In this document: positions 1 to 10,001 of the stretch, piece by piece
Layout: every line of letters begins with the position of its first letter
How positions within the stretch are numbered: the first letter of the stretch is position 1
Assembly: GCF_002950945.1 (NCBI RefSeq)
Contig: NZ_CP012673.1
Location: forward strand, 4,339,001 to 4,403,000
Origin: Sorangium cellulosum
Lineage (GTDB): Bacteria > Myxococcota_A > Polyangia > Polyangiales > Polyangiaceae
Direction: 5' to 3'
DNA: 64,000 bases
Notes under the pieces: generated by a model
Told to the model about the DNA's origin: nothing
Seen by the model: the letters and a program-made list of their open reading frames with translations, nothing else
Database searches by the model: none
Position numbers and translations under genes: made by a program

Positions 1-777
1 GACGGGACCCTGCTCCGGTCCGACCACTCGATCTCCGCGGAGATGCGGTCCCTGTGCTCGGCGTTGGCTGCCCAGGGGGTCTTGCTCACGCTGATCAGCT
101 CGCGACCACCCCGCTCCGTGGAGCAGATCGCCCATGCCCTGGGCATCGAAGGCCCCTGGGCGGCTCTGAACGGCGCCCTCGTCGTCGGCGCCGGCGGCAC
201 GCTGCTCGACCGCTCGCCGCTGCCCGAGCGCGCCGTCCAGCACATCCTGGAGCGCCACGGACGCGACGATGGCATCAGCGTGAACCTCTATTCCGGGTTC
301 GACTGGCTCGTTCACGCCATGGACCGGCGCATCGCGGCCGAGGCCGAGATCGTGGGCTTCCTGCCCTCGATCGACCCCGGATTCGCGAGCCGTCCCGTCG
401 CCGAGAAGATCCTGCTCATCACCGACGTGGATCGCCGCGCCGGCGCGCGGCTCGCCCAGGAGATCGCGGCGCTCGACAAGGGCATCGCGGTTGCGCGCTC
501 GAAGGAGAATTACATCGAGATCACGCGCAGCGAGATCGACAAAGGTCGCGCGCTCTCGTTCATCGCCGCTTCCCGGGGCCTGTCGCCCCGGGACATGGTG
601 GCGGCCGGCGATGGCGAGAACGATATTCCCATGTTGAACGCATGCGGCCTGCCGATCGCGATGGGACACAGCCCGCAGTCGCTCAGGCAGGTGGCCGAGC
701 TCATCGTCGGCAGCAACGACGACGACTCCCTCACCGAGGCCATCGGTCGTGCCTTCGGTGTGACCTTGCCTCGCTGA
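1..777 (+). CDS. Cof-type HAD-IIB family phosphatase (5' end outside window)
   Basis: The frame is open from base 1 and begins inside the first HAD motif (DGTLL), so the start codon and a few residues lie upstream of the window. Other HAD motifs are present: Ser in LISSRPP (motif II), the Lys of DKGRAL (motif III) and GDGENDIPML (motif IV, Mg binding). The long insert between motifs II and III is the type IIB cap seen in Cof/YbiV sugar-phosphate phosphatases. The family dephosphorylates small phosphorylated metabolites such as sugar phosphates or pyridoxal phosphate; the substrate cannot be read from sequence. The ATG at 43 is internal, because the DGT motif precedes it. No operon partner is visible downstream, where about 280 non-coding bases follow. 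Confidence 0.9.
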   Translation, partial: DGTLLRSDHSISAEMRSLCSALAAQGVLLTLISSRPPRSVEQIAHALGIEGPWAALNGALVVGAGGTLLDRSPLPERAVQHILERHGRDDGISVNLYSGFDWLVHAMDRRIAAEAEIVGFLPSIDPGFASRPVAEKILLITDVDRRAGARLAQEIAALDKGIAVARSKENYIEITRSEIDKGRALSFIAASRGLSPRDMVAAGDGENDIPMLNACGLPIAMGHSPQSLRQVAELIVGSNDDDSLTEAIGRAFGVTLPR

Positions 778-1058
778 TGTCCGTCGAACGGAGGCGGATC
801 CTCGGCCAGGCCATCTGTACCCCAGGGTCGCCTCGCGACCGCGCCCCTCAGCAGGCACGGATACGCCGTGGTCTCGCGGTCGGCCCAGCGAGGTCGATGT
901 CGGCGGATCCTCGGCATAGCCCGGCGCGTGCACTGTAGGTGTTCCTTCGATGCAAGCATCGTTTCTCGTCCCTCGCAGCCGTCGCATCGCAGCGCGCGAT
1001 CCGCGCTCGTGACGCCGCTTCTGGTATCCAAGAAGCTTCGCGTTCAGGAGGTCCGTTC

Positions 1059-2498
<1,440 letters not shown>

Positions 2499-2709
2499 AG
2501 CCGATCGCCGCGCCCGCGCGCCATCCGCCGGCGTCGGCTCACGTCGCGGAGTTTGCGCATCCTGCCGAGCGATGCGGCGCCTCGACGCGCGCCCGCTCGG
2601 CAGACGCGCAGCCCGACGCGCGCTCTGCGTGCCACGCGGCGAACCCGCGCCGGCGGCACGCGTCATGCTCCTTGCATGGCACACCTCCACCCCGTCGACA
2701 GGCTCTGCC

Positions 2710-3609
2710 ATGACCGCACGCTGCAACGACCTCGACGATCGCGCTCCCGCCGCGCTCGTCCGTGAGGACACCACCCGGCTGTACGAGGCGCTTCTCCTGC
2801 TCGCCGCGCACGAGATCAGGACCCCGTTGACCTCGCTCCTCCTCCAGCTCCAGCTCACCAAACAGATGAGCGAGCGTGAGCCGGAGAACACGCCGGTGTG
2901 GGCGGCGGCGATGCTGGCCGTCTTCGATCGTCAGCTCGGCCGGCTCGCCAGGCTGTGCGACGACATGCTCCAGGTGTGGCGTTCCGTCCCTGGCGCGCCC
3001 GCCGGCCTGCGCGCGCCACATCTCGAGCTGGTCGACCTCGCCGCGCTCGTCCGCGAGGCGGCGGCGGCCGCGGTCGCGCAGCGGCCGGCCGCGCGCGGCG
3101 CGATCGCGATCGCGGCCGACGGCGTCGTGGTCGGCCGGTGGGATCGGGCGCAGATCGAGCGCATGGCCTTCCACCTGATCAAGAACGCGATCACCTTCGG
3201 AGAGGACCGGCCGATCACCGTCGAGGTGCGGGCGACGCGCGCGCACGCCCGGCTCGTCGTGCGCGACCACGGCATGGGGATCGCGCGCGAGGACCAGCAG
3301 CGGATCTTCGCGCGGTTCGAGCGGGCGGTCCCGGTGGAGCGCTTCGGCGGCCTGGGGCTCGGCCTGTACATCGCGCACGCGGCCGCGCGCGCGCACGGCG
3401 GCGCGATCCGCGTCGAGAGCGAGCTCGGCCGGGGCGCGACGTTCATCGTCGACCTCCCCCTCGCGCCGCGGCCGCATCACCCCATGCGCCGCGGGCGCGG
3501 CCGCGGCGCGATCCGCGCGCTGGAGTCGCGGCGCGCCCTTGCCCGGCGCGCGCCCGACCTGCGCCGCGCCGAGCACCTCCTGCTCGTGGACCGCCGCCCG
3601 CCTCACTGA
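2710..3609 (+). CDS. Soluble sensor histidine kinase
   Basis: A cytoplasmic histidine kinase of about 299 residues without membrane segments. The H-box HEIRTPLTSLL has the phospho-acceptor His at about residue 34. It is followed by the N-box HLIKNAITFG, G1 box DHGMGIA, F-box IFARFERA and G2 box GGLGLGLYIAH, so the dimerisation and ATPase domains are complete. No PAS, HAMP or receiver domain precedes the H-box, and no response regulator adjoins it, making it an orphan kinase. The Arg-rich C-terminal tail after the ATPase domain (about 45 residues) is probably unstructured. The start is uncertain: ATG 2710 is preferred because the H-box follows closely, but an in-frame ATG at 2665 is possible and neither has a strong ribosome binding site. 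Confidence 0.88.
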   Translation: MTARCNDLDDRAPAALVREDTTRLYEALLLLAAHEIRTPLTSLLLQLQLTKQMSEREPENTPVWAAAMLAVFDRQLGRLARLCDDMLQVWRSVPGAPAGLRAPHLELVDLAALVREAAAAAVAQRPAARGAIAIAADGVVVGRWDRAQIERMAFHLIKNAITFGEDRPITVEVRATRAHARLVVRDHGMGIAREDQQRIFARFERAVPVERFGGLGLGLYIAHAAARAHGGAIRVESELGRGATFIVDLPLAPRPHHPMRRGRGRGAIRALESRRALARRAPDLRRAEHLLLVDRRPPH

Positions 3610-4039
3610 CGCCCCCGCGTCCGCAACGGGCCCGCCTCCACAACACGCCCTCGCCTGCCTCCGCAAGACCTCCGCGTCCGCGCCGGTCCGCCCTCGCGGC
3701 GCCGCTGCCAGGGACCCAGGACGGCACCGAGCGACAGCTCGCCCCTGGTTACAGCCATTGAACTTGATGGTTCCCTCTGGTCGCTCATGGCGGCGGAGCG
3801 CTGGCGCCGCTGCTGGCCGCGCCCAGAAACCCTGATCCGAGCTGCCCACCGCCCTCGGAAATTGCAGCAGAATTCAATGGTTGAGACCATTGCTGGCGAG
3901 CTTCGCCAGGGGGCGACGCGCCTCCGCCAGCGAAAGGCCGCGGCGGCTTCCGCCCGCCGGGACGAGGGAATCGCGTGTGAACACGCGCAGTGGTCGTGAG
4001 GACCATGATACATCGAGGTGGTATACGGGAGGAGGTAGC
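3610..4039 (+). other. 430-base non-coding stretch with a small hairpin
   Basis: No convincing gene lies here. The frames that stay open are Arg/Ala/Ser-rich shadows. A perfect 7-bp stem-loop (CAATGGT, loop TGAG, ACCATTG) sits at 3875-3892. Another small inverted repeat (TGGTC/GACCA) lies about 30-45 bases before the subtilase remnant, which itself has a strong ribosome binding site (GGGAGGAGG at 4027-4035). The stretch probably held the promoter of that gene. Confidence 0.4.
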
Positions 4040-4553
4040 ATGAAGCAGAAGCGTGTGATCGTGACGACCCTGCACGAGGACGAACAATACGCCGCCCAGC
4101 AGGTCCTGAGGGTGGAGGAGCAAGGCGAAGGGCTCGTCGTTGGGCTCATCGACGAACCGGAGATCGAGAACCTCCGCAACGCCGGCCTCCTCGTGGAGGA
4201 GCTGCCCGATCGTGACACGCTGGCTCGCGAGGGCTTCCACATCGCATCCAACTTGGAAGCTTACATCGGCCCGTTGCCGCCCACGCCGGGAGCGGTGGAG
4301 ATCGCGGCCATGGTCGGAACCTCACGGACACGGCACCCACGTGGCGGGCACCATCCTGGGGAGCGGCAAGGCCTCCGACGGAGCGTACCAGGGGATCGCG
4401 CCGGACGCGCGGCTCGTCTTCCAGTCCCTGCTCGACCCTCGCGGTAGGCTGGGAGGGCTGCCGGTGGACCTCGGCGATCTGCTGCGAGGCCCGCAGGGAT
4501 TCGCGCTGGTCGTGCTCGGGCCGCTCGTCGACGAGGCCCTCCGTCCTGGCTGA
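4040..4553 (+). pseudogene. Truncated, frameshifted subtilase (S8 peptidase) remnant
   Basis: Starting at ATG 4040 behind an excellent ribosome binding site, the frame reads MKQKRVIVTTLHEDEQ and about 90 residues resembling the propeptide-like N terminus of myxobacterial S8 peptidases. Near 4310 the sense shifts by one frame and continues as GHGTHVAGTILGSGKA, the catalytic-His signature of subtilases, then ends at a stop at 4551-4553. The block expected between the N terminus and GHGTHVAG, which carries the catalytic Asp, is missing, and so is the region with the catalytic Ser. The gene therefore has an internal deletion, a frameshift and a lost C-terminal half, and cannot encode an active protease. 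It was intact in an ancestor or arrived broken. Confidence 0.75.
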
Positions 4554-4607
4554 GGCTCTTGACCACCGGCGCAGGTCCATCCTGCCAGCGCTTCATGAAG
4601 CCGGGGG

Positions 4608-4840
4608 GAGAATGAGGGCGACGGCTTTGTCCTCGATAGGAGGCACACGTACATCACGCATGCGTTCGATCCTGTGCGCACGTTCGATGACTGACGAAAA
4701 GATCATCCATCAGAGGTTTCCGATTCCGGCCAATGGCCGGATTTGTGTGAATTATCCTAATGACAAGGATGGGATCTATGAGATGACCCTCCTGTTTCAT
4801 TTTGCCCTCCGGGACGACGCTGACCCGGGAGCCGGCCGCG
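4608..4840 (+). pseudogene. Unidentified coding remnant with one frameshift
   Basis: After the subtilase fragment, one frame reads GDGFVLDRRHTYITHAFDP and stops at 4692-4694. A different frame then continues smoothly as DEKIIHQRFPIPANGRICVN until it meets the end of hisH. The residue composition (many D, I, Y, F, N) is protein-like and unlike the Arg/Pro/Ala shadows typical of this genome, and the stretch is noticeably less GC-rich. I read it as the C-terminal part of a gene broken by a one-base frameshift near 4690. It could be the tail of the subtilase or of a separate gene; I do not recognise the family. Confidence 0.4.
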
Positions 4841-4845
4841 CCCGG

Positions 4846-5517
4846 TCAGCCCTCGAGGAACCGGACCAGCAGGCGAAGGCCGATGTCCTGGCTCTTCTCG
4901 GGATGGAACTGCGTCGCGGTCACGTTGTCGCGCTCGATCGCCGCGGTGATCCGGTGCGGCCCGTGCTCCGTCGTCGCCGCGACCAGCGCCGGATCGCTCG
5001 GGACGGCGTGGTAGCTGTGGACGAAGTAGACGAACGGGCTCTCGCGCGAGAGCACCTCGAGCGGGCCCGTCGTCTCCCGCGTGAGCGCGACGCGGTTCCA
5101 CCCCATGTGGGGGATCTTGATCCCGATCGCGGGCCCGGCGCCCGCCGGCGACGCCTCGGCCGGCGCCGGCGTGAGGCGCTTCACGATCCCGGGGAACACC
5201 CCGAGCCCTCGCGCGCCTTCCGCCTCCTCGCTCGCGTCGAAGAGCGCCTGCATGCCGAGGCAGATGCCGAGGTACGGCGTGCCCTTCTTGATCTGCGCGC
5301 GCAGCGCCTCGCCGATGCCGGCCTCGAGCGCGGCCGCGCAGTTGCGGAAGGCGCCCTGGCCGGGCACCACGACCTTGTCGGCCCGCGCGATGGCGTCCGG
5401 ATCGCCGGTGCGTGTCACCGCGCACGGCGCGCCGGCGTCCCCGGCGGCCTGGAGCAGGGCCCGCTCCACCGAGCGCAGGTTGCCCATCCCGAAGTCGACG
5501 AGCGCGATCGAGTGCAT
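4846..5517 (-). CDS. hisH: Imidazole glycerol phosphate synthase, glutaminase subunit HisH
   Basis: A 223-residue class I glutamine amidotransferase. It supplies ammonia from glutamine to HisF for making imidazole glycerol phosphate and AICAR in histidine synthesis. The nucleophile Cys is in GICLGMQALF, and the His-Glu pair is in TQFHPEKS near the C terminus. VDFGMGNLRSV at the N terminus is characteristic of HisH. It starts at ATG 5517, two bases after the hisB stop codon, so the two are co-transcribed and probably coupled. hisA and hisF, often next, are absent; a decayed region follows the stop codon instead. Confidence 0.96.
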   Translation of the reverse strand: MHSIALVDFGMGNLRSVERALLQAAGDAGAPCAVTRTGDPDAIARADKVVVPGQGAFRNCAAALEAGIGEALRAQIKKGTPYLGICLGMQALFDASEEAEGARGLGVFPGIVKRLTPAPAEASPAGAGPAIGIKIPHMGWNRVALTRETTGPLEVLSRESPFVYFVHSYHAVPSDPALVAATTEHGPHRITAAIERDNVTATQFHPEKSQDIGLRLLVRFLEG

Positions 5518-5519
5518 GA

Positions 5520-6107
5520 TCAGAGGCTCCCCTTCGTGGACGGGATGCCGGCGACGCGCGGCTCGATCCGGGTCGCCTTCATCAGCGCTTTCGCGAACGA
5601 TTTGAAGCAGATCTCGACGATGTGGTGCAGGTTGTCCCCCTCGATCAGGCGGACGTGGAGGTTCGCGCCGACCCCGCGCGCGAAGCCCTCGAAGAACACG
5701 GGGGCGAGCTCGACGTCCCAGGTGCCGAGCTTCGCCTTCGGCAGCGGCACGCGCCAGACGAAGTACGGCCGCCCGGAGAGATCCAGCGCGCACTGCGCGA
5801 GCGCCTCGTCCATGGGGAGCGTCGCCTCGCCGTAGCGCGCGATGCCCGCCTTGTCGCCGAGCGCCTGCTGCACGGCCGTGCCCAGCGTGATGCCGCAGTC
5901 CTCGGTCGTGTGGTGGCCGTCGATCTCGACGTCCCCCTCGGCGTGGATCGTGAGATCGAACAGCCCGTGGCGGGCGATCTGATCGAGCATGTGCGTGAGG
6001 AAGGGCAGCGGCGTCTTGATCGACGAGCGGCCCTGGCCGTCGAGATCGATCTCGATGCGGATGTCGGTCTCGCGCGTCTTGCGCTCGACCCTGGCGATGC
6101 GGGACAT
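5520..6107 (-). CDS. hisB: Imidazoleglycerol-phosphate dehydratase HisB
   Basis: A 195-residue monofunctional dehydratase converting imidazole glycerol phosphate to imidazole acetol phosphate. The two Mn-binding His-rich motifs are present: DGHHTTEDCGI in the first half and NLHHIVEICFKSFA in the second, the pseudo-repeat typical of the fold. THMLDQIARHG and RPYFVW are further family signatures. There is no HAD phosphatase fusion of the enterobacterial type. The start is ATG 6107; the 105-base gap to the divergent kinase gene must hold the promoters of both. It is followed directly by hisH. Confidence 0.96.
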   Translation of the reverse strand: MSRIARVERKTRETDIRIEIDLDGQGRSSIKTPLPFLTHMLDQIARHGLFDLTIHAEGDVEIDGHHTTEDCGITLGTAVQQALGDKAGIARYGEATLPMDEALAQCALDLSGRPYFVWRVPLPKAKLGTWDVELAPVFFEGFARGVGANLHVRLIEGDNLHHIVEICFKSFAKALMKATRIEPRVAGIPSTKGSL

Positions 6108-6212
6108 GGCGCGTAGCGTAGTCGCCCCGGGCGGCCGTGGGGAGGTCTTGGAGGCCGGCGCGGGATCGCCTAAGGTGGGGCACACGGGCGGCGTGCCGCC
6201 CGAGGAGCTTGC

Positions 6213-7829
6213 GTGAGCGCACCGGTTGCCGAAGGTCAGGTTCTCTCGGGGAAATACCGGGTCGAGCGCATCCTCGGGCAAGGCGGCATGGGGGTGGTCC
6301 TCGCCGCCATGCACGAGCATCTCCACCAGCGGGTCGCCATCAAGCTGCTCCATCCCGGCGCGTCGGCCGAGCTGGTCGAGCGCTTCGAGCGCGAGGCGCG
6401 CGCGGCCGTGCGGCTGAAGAGCGAGCACGTCGCGCGTGTGCTCGACGTCGGGACGCTCGAGACGGGCGCGCCGTTCATGGTGATGGAATACCTCGAGGGC
6501 AGCGATCTCCAGCAGACGCTGCGGGATCGGGGCCCGCTCGAGGTCGAGGAGGCGGTGGGCTACGTGCTCGAGGCGTGCGAGGCGATCGCCGAGGCGCACG
6601 CGGCCGGCATCATCCACCGCGATCTCAAGCCGGCGAACCTCTTCCTGACGCGCGGGGCCGACGGCAGCGACATGGTGAAGGTGCTCGATTTCGGCATCTC
6701 CAAGGCGCTCGCGGACCCGTCCGCGGCCGGGGGCGAGCCGGCGCTCGGGCTGACGAGGACGGCGATGGTGCTCGGCTCGCCGCTCTACATGGCGCCCGAG
6801 CAGATGCGCTCGGCGCGCTCGGTCGACGCGCGCGCGGACATCTGGTCGATCGGCGCCGTCCTCTACCAGCTGCTCACGTGCCGCGTGCCCTTCGAGGCGA
6901 CGTCGCTCTCCGAGCTCATCCTGATGATCAACGGCGACCCGCCGCCGCCCCCGAGCACACACCGGCCCGACCTGCCGCCCGGCCTGGAGGCGGCGATCCT
7001 GCGCTGCCTCGAGAAGGACACGGCGAAGCGCTTCCGGTCGGTCGCGGAGCTCGCGAGCGCGATCGTCGACTTCGGCCCTCCGCTCGCGGTGGCCTCGCTC
7101 GAGCGCATCGAGCGGACGCTGGGGCTCGTGCCCGCGGTCCCCTGGCGCGACCGGGCGAGCTCGCTGCGCGACCGGATGAGCCAGCATCCCGGCGCGGCCG
7201 CGCCGGACCGGGCGAGCGGCGTCCCCGCGGCGACGGCGCCGGCAGGGGCGCGCAAGAGCAGCGTCGCGCCGCCGGGGGTCGCCGCGTCGCCGGCGGGCAC
7301 GGCGCCGGGCTGGACGGCCGCGGGGGCGGCTGGTCCGGCGGCCGGCGGCCGCAGGCGGCGCGGCGTGATGCTCGCGCTCGCCGGGGTGGGTGTCGCGGCG
7401 GTGCTCGGCGGGGTGCTGCGTGTCATCACCTTCCAGAGCCGTCCGGAGGACCCGGCGTCCCAGCAGCAGGGCGCGGCCTCCTCGGCCGAGCCGTCCGCGC
7501 CCGCGACGGCGCCGCCGGTGGTCCAGGCCGAGCGCGCGACGGCCCCGGCGTCCGCCGCGCCGCCGGACTCCGCGGCCGCGCCGGCGTCCGCCGCCACGCC
7601 GGCAGCCGCGATAACGCCGGTGTCGGCGGCCTCGGTGGCGCCGGCCCCAGCGGCCTCCGCCGCGCCGACCCCGGCAGCAACGACCGCGGTCAAGGGGCAA
7701 CGGACGAGGGCCCCAGGGGCGACGTCCACCCGACCGAGCCCGGCGGCCTCGTCTGCGCCGGCGGCGTCGACCCCGGCCGCCTCGACGATCCGCAACCCGC
7801 TCGACCTCATCGATGGGAAAGTAGAATGA
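6213..7829 (+). CDS. Membrane-anchored Ser/Thr protein kinase
   Basis: The start is GTG 6213 behind GAGGAG. The 538-residue product has an N-terminal Hanks-type kinase domain (about 12-275) with Gly loop GQGGMGVV, VAIKLL Lys, HRDLKPAN catalytic loop, DFGISKA and the APEQ motif, so it looks active. A roughly 110-residue linker leads to one membrane segment (about residues 383-403). The outside part is an Ala/Pro/Thr-rich stretch of about 120 residues without a recognisable fold, probably disordered or wall-spanning. The stop overlaps the start of the PEGA gene by 4 bases (ATGA), and that gene overlaps the next lipoprotein gene in the same way. The three products are therefore probably made together, and the kinase may respond to or regulate the envelope pair. 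Confidence 0.95.
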   Translation: MSAPVAEGQVLSGKYRVERILGQGGMGVVLAAMHEHLHQRVAIKLLHPGASAELVERFEREARAAVRLKSEHVARVLDVGTLETGAPFMVMEYLEGSDLQQTLRDRGPLEVEEAVGYVLEACEAIAEAHAAGIIHRDLKPANLFLTRGADGSDMVKVLDFGISKALADPSAAGGEPALGLTRTAMVLGSPLYMAPEQMRSARSVDARADIWSIGAVLYQLLTCRVPFEATSLSELILMINGDPPPPPSTHRPDLPPGLEAAILRCLEKDTAKRFRSVAELASAIVDFGPPLAVASLERIERTLGLVPAVPWRDRASSLRDRMSQHPGAAAPDRASGVPAATAPAGARKSSVAPPGVAASPAGTAPGWTAAGAAGPAAGGRRRRGVMLALAGVGVAAVLGGVLRVITFQSRPEDPASQQQGAASSAEPSAPATAPPVVQAERATAPASAAPPDSAAAPASAATPAAAITPVSAASVAPAPAASAAPTPAATTAVKGQRTRAPGATSTRPSPAASSAPAASTPAASTIRNPLDLIDGKVE

Positions 7830-8890
7830 GCTTGTCGCGAAGCCTCAGGTGCTTCCCTCTCTGCGCCGCGCTCGCGCTCGGCGGCGCCGCGCTCGCCGGG
7901 CTCACGCCCGCTGCAGCCCAGCCTGCACCTGCACCTGCACCTGCACCTGCGCCGCCCGGCGCGAGCGCGCCGGCCCCCGCGAGGCCGCTGTCCGAGACGC
8001 TGACCGGCGAGGCCAGGGCGGAGTACGAGGCCGCGCGCATCCTCTTTGCCGAGCGCGATTACCTCAACGCGATCATCAAGTTCGAGCGCGCCTACGAGCT
8101 CTCCGGCGACGCGCGGCTGCTCTGGAACATCGCCCTCTGCCAGAAGGACCTGAAGCGCTACGCGCGCCTGCTCGCGACGATCGAGAAGCTCCTCCAGGAC
8201 GCCGGCCCGCGGCTCACGGAGCAGGACCGGAAGGACGCCGCCACGCTCATCGAGGCCACGAAGGCCTACGTGAGCCGCCTCGATCTCCAGGCGAGCGAGG
8301 CGGGCGCCACGGTCCTCGTCGACGGCGAGGAGGTCGGCCAGACCCCGCTGCGCGAGCCCGTGCTGCTCGACATCGGCACCCGCAAGATCCGGGTGACCAA
8401 GAAGGGGTTCAAGGACGTCGAGGTGACCCAGCAGGTGCCCGGCGGCAGCGTCGTCACGGTCACGGCCAACCTGGAGCCGGAGGTCCATCAGGGGCGGCTC
8501 ATCGTCAAGGCGGGGCCGAACGACGTCATCTCGATCGACGGCCGCGTGATCGGCCGCGGCACCTACGACGGCCCGGTGCCGAGCGGCGGCCATGCGCTCC
8601 GCGTCACGGCGCCCGGCATGGTGTCGCACCAGTCCGAGGTCATGATCCTGGACAACCAGACGCGCACCCTGACGATCTCGCTCGCGCCGAAGCCCAAGGA
8701 GGCCAACGTCGAGAGCTGGATCTGGATCGGCGGCGGCGTGGTGTTGGTCGCGGGCGCGCTCCTGGTCGGCTTCGGGGTCTTCCAGGCGGAGGAGCCGGCC
8801 AAAGGCATCACGTCCCCCGGCTCGGTCGCCCTGTCCGCGCCCGCGCGCGGCGGCGCGCCCTTCGTGATCCATTTCGGGGGCGGCCGATGA
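7826..8890 (+). CDS. Secreted PEGA-domain protein with TPR-like region
   Basis: A 354-residue product, coupled to the kinase gene by an ATGA overlap. It has a signal peptide ending near TPAAAQ, then a Pro-Ala tract encoded by a hexanucleotide repeat. A TPR-like helical segment follows (about 50-130, including FAERDYLNAIIKFERAYEL and LLWNIALCQKDL). Next is a PEGA domain (about 143-210, GATVLVDGEEVGQTPL), a second PEGA-like segment (about 215-285) and a C-terminal hydrophobic segment (about 293-315). PEGA domains are beta-sandwich surface modules; here the protein probably sits on the outer face of the inner membrane. It is a close paralogue of the product of 16344-17324. Function unknown. Confidence 0.9.
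   Translation: MSLSRSLRCFPLCAALALGGAALAGLTPAAAQPAPAPAPAPAPPGASAPAPARPLSETLTGEARAEYEAARILFAERDYLNAIIKFERAYELSGDARLLWNIALCQKDLKRYARLLATIEKLLQDAGPRLTEQDRKDAATLIEATKAYVSRLDLQASEAGATVLVDGEEVGQTPLREPVLLDIGTRKIRVTKKGFKDVEVTQQVPGGSVVTVTANLEPEVHQGRLIVKAGPNDVISIDGRVIGRGTYDGPVPSGGHALRVTAPGMVSHQSEVMILDNQTRTLTISLAPKPKEANVESWIWIGGGVVLVAGALLVGFGVFQAEEPAKGITSPGSVALSAPARGGAPFVIHFGGGR
7922..7950 (+). repeat. Hexanucleotide tandem repeat (CCTGCA)n
   Basis: About five nearly perfect copies of CCTGCA encode the Pro-Ala tract right after the signal peptide of the PEGA protein. Changes in copy number keep the frame, so only the spacer length would vary between strains. Confidence 0.8.
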
Positions 8891-9801
8891 CCCGCGCCCG
8901 CCGGTCCGCGCTGGCTGCGGCCGCCGCGCTCGTCGCGCTCGGGGGCGGGGGCTGCTCTCCGCCCGACGAGATCGTCGTCGCCGTCCCGACGGATCTCTCG
9001 TTGCCCGACGACCTCGACACCCTCCAGATCCAGGTGTTCGAGGGCGGCAGGCCCAGGTTCTCCGCGGCCTACGAGCGGCTCGGCGAGGACGACGCCGGGA
9101 CGCTGCTGCCCGCGACCATCGGCTTCTACTCCGCGACGGGCGGGGACGACCCCCTCCGGATCCAGGTGACCGGCCGGACCGGCGGCGAGCTCGGCGCGGT
9201 GCGCATCCTGCGCGAGGCGGCGACGCGGATCCCGAAGAACCGCATCGTGCTCCTCGCGATGCCGCTCAACTTCCTCTGCGACGGCTCGGGGCGCGACGAC
9301 GGCGAAGGCGGCGTCGAGAACGCGCGCTGCGGGGAAGGGCAGACCTGCGTCGCGGGCGCGTGTGCCTCGAGCGAGGTCGACTCGAGCGCGCTGCCCGACT
9401 ACTCGGTCAGGGACGTCTACGGCGGCGGCACCGGCGACGGTGACGGCGACTGCTTCGACGTGCCGGCCTGCTTCCAGGATGCGGCGCCGGCGGAGGTCGA
9501 CGCCGCGGCGTGCACCGTCGCCGCCCCGGGCGGGGCCACGCTCAACGTGGCGCTGGCGCTCCCGAGCGAGGACGGGATCTGCGGGGACGGCCGCTGCCTC
9601 GTGGCGCTCGACGCGGGCAGCGACGACGGCTTCCGGGCGGACGGCGAGCAGATCCAGCTGCCGCCGGCGGTGTGCGAGCAGATGGCGGGCGGCAAGATCG
9701 AGGGCGTGGTGACGGCGCCCGTGACGGCGGCGTGCGCCCAGAAGACCGCGGGGTTGCCGACGTGCGGGCCGTGGTCGGCGTCGGGGTCGAAGGCGCGCTG
9801 A
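8887..9801 (+). CDS. Cys-rich lipoprotein, short member of a paralogous pair
   Basis: A 304-residue protein starting at ATG 8887 inside the stop of the PEGA gene. The lipobox ends GGGGC (Cys about residue 23). The N-terminal half shows TDLSLPDDLDTLQIQV and FLCDGSG. The second half has spaced Cys (GQTCVAGAC, DGDCFDVPACF, GDGRCL, LPTCGPWS) likely to pair in the periplasm. These motifs recur in the same order in the first half of the lipoprotein encoded at 17324-19306, so the two are paralogues. That one continues into a beta-propeller, whereas this one ends shortly after the shared LPTCGPWS motif. No known family is recognised. Its partner is presumably the PEGA protein encoded just upstream. 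Confidence 0.88.
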   Translation: MTRARRSALAAAAALVALGGGGCSPPDEIVVAVPTDLSLPDDLDTLQIQVFEGGRPRFSAAYERLGEDDAGTLLPATIGFYSATGGDDPLRIQVTGRTGGELGAVRILREAATRIPKNRIVLLAMPLNFLCDGSGRDDGEGGVENARCGEGQTCVAGACASSEVDSSALPDYSVRDVYGGGTGDGDGDCFDVPACFQDAAPAEVDAAACTVAAPGGATLNVALALPSEDGICGDGRCLVALDAGSDDGFRADGEQIQLPPAVCEQMAGGKIEGVVTAPVTAACAQKTAGLPTCGPWSASGSKAR

Positions 9802-10001
9802 CGGGAGGGGGGCGAACGGTCAGCCGCCGGGCCGTCGTCCATCGTTGCTCGCGGCGACTTGTCGCCTCGGCGGCAGGTCTCTGCAAGCCTCGCGGCCACG
9901 AGGCATTGAGCGGCGGCGTTTTCGGACCTCGCCGAGGTGGTGCGGCGAGCATGTGGCCCGGGACCTGGAGGTCGCCTACTGTTCGACCGGAGGCGGGCAG
10001 G

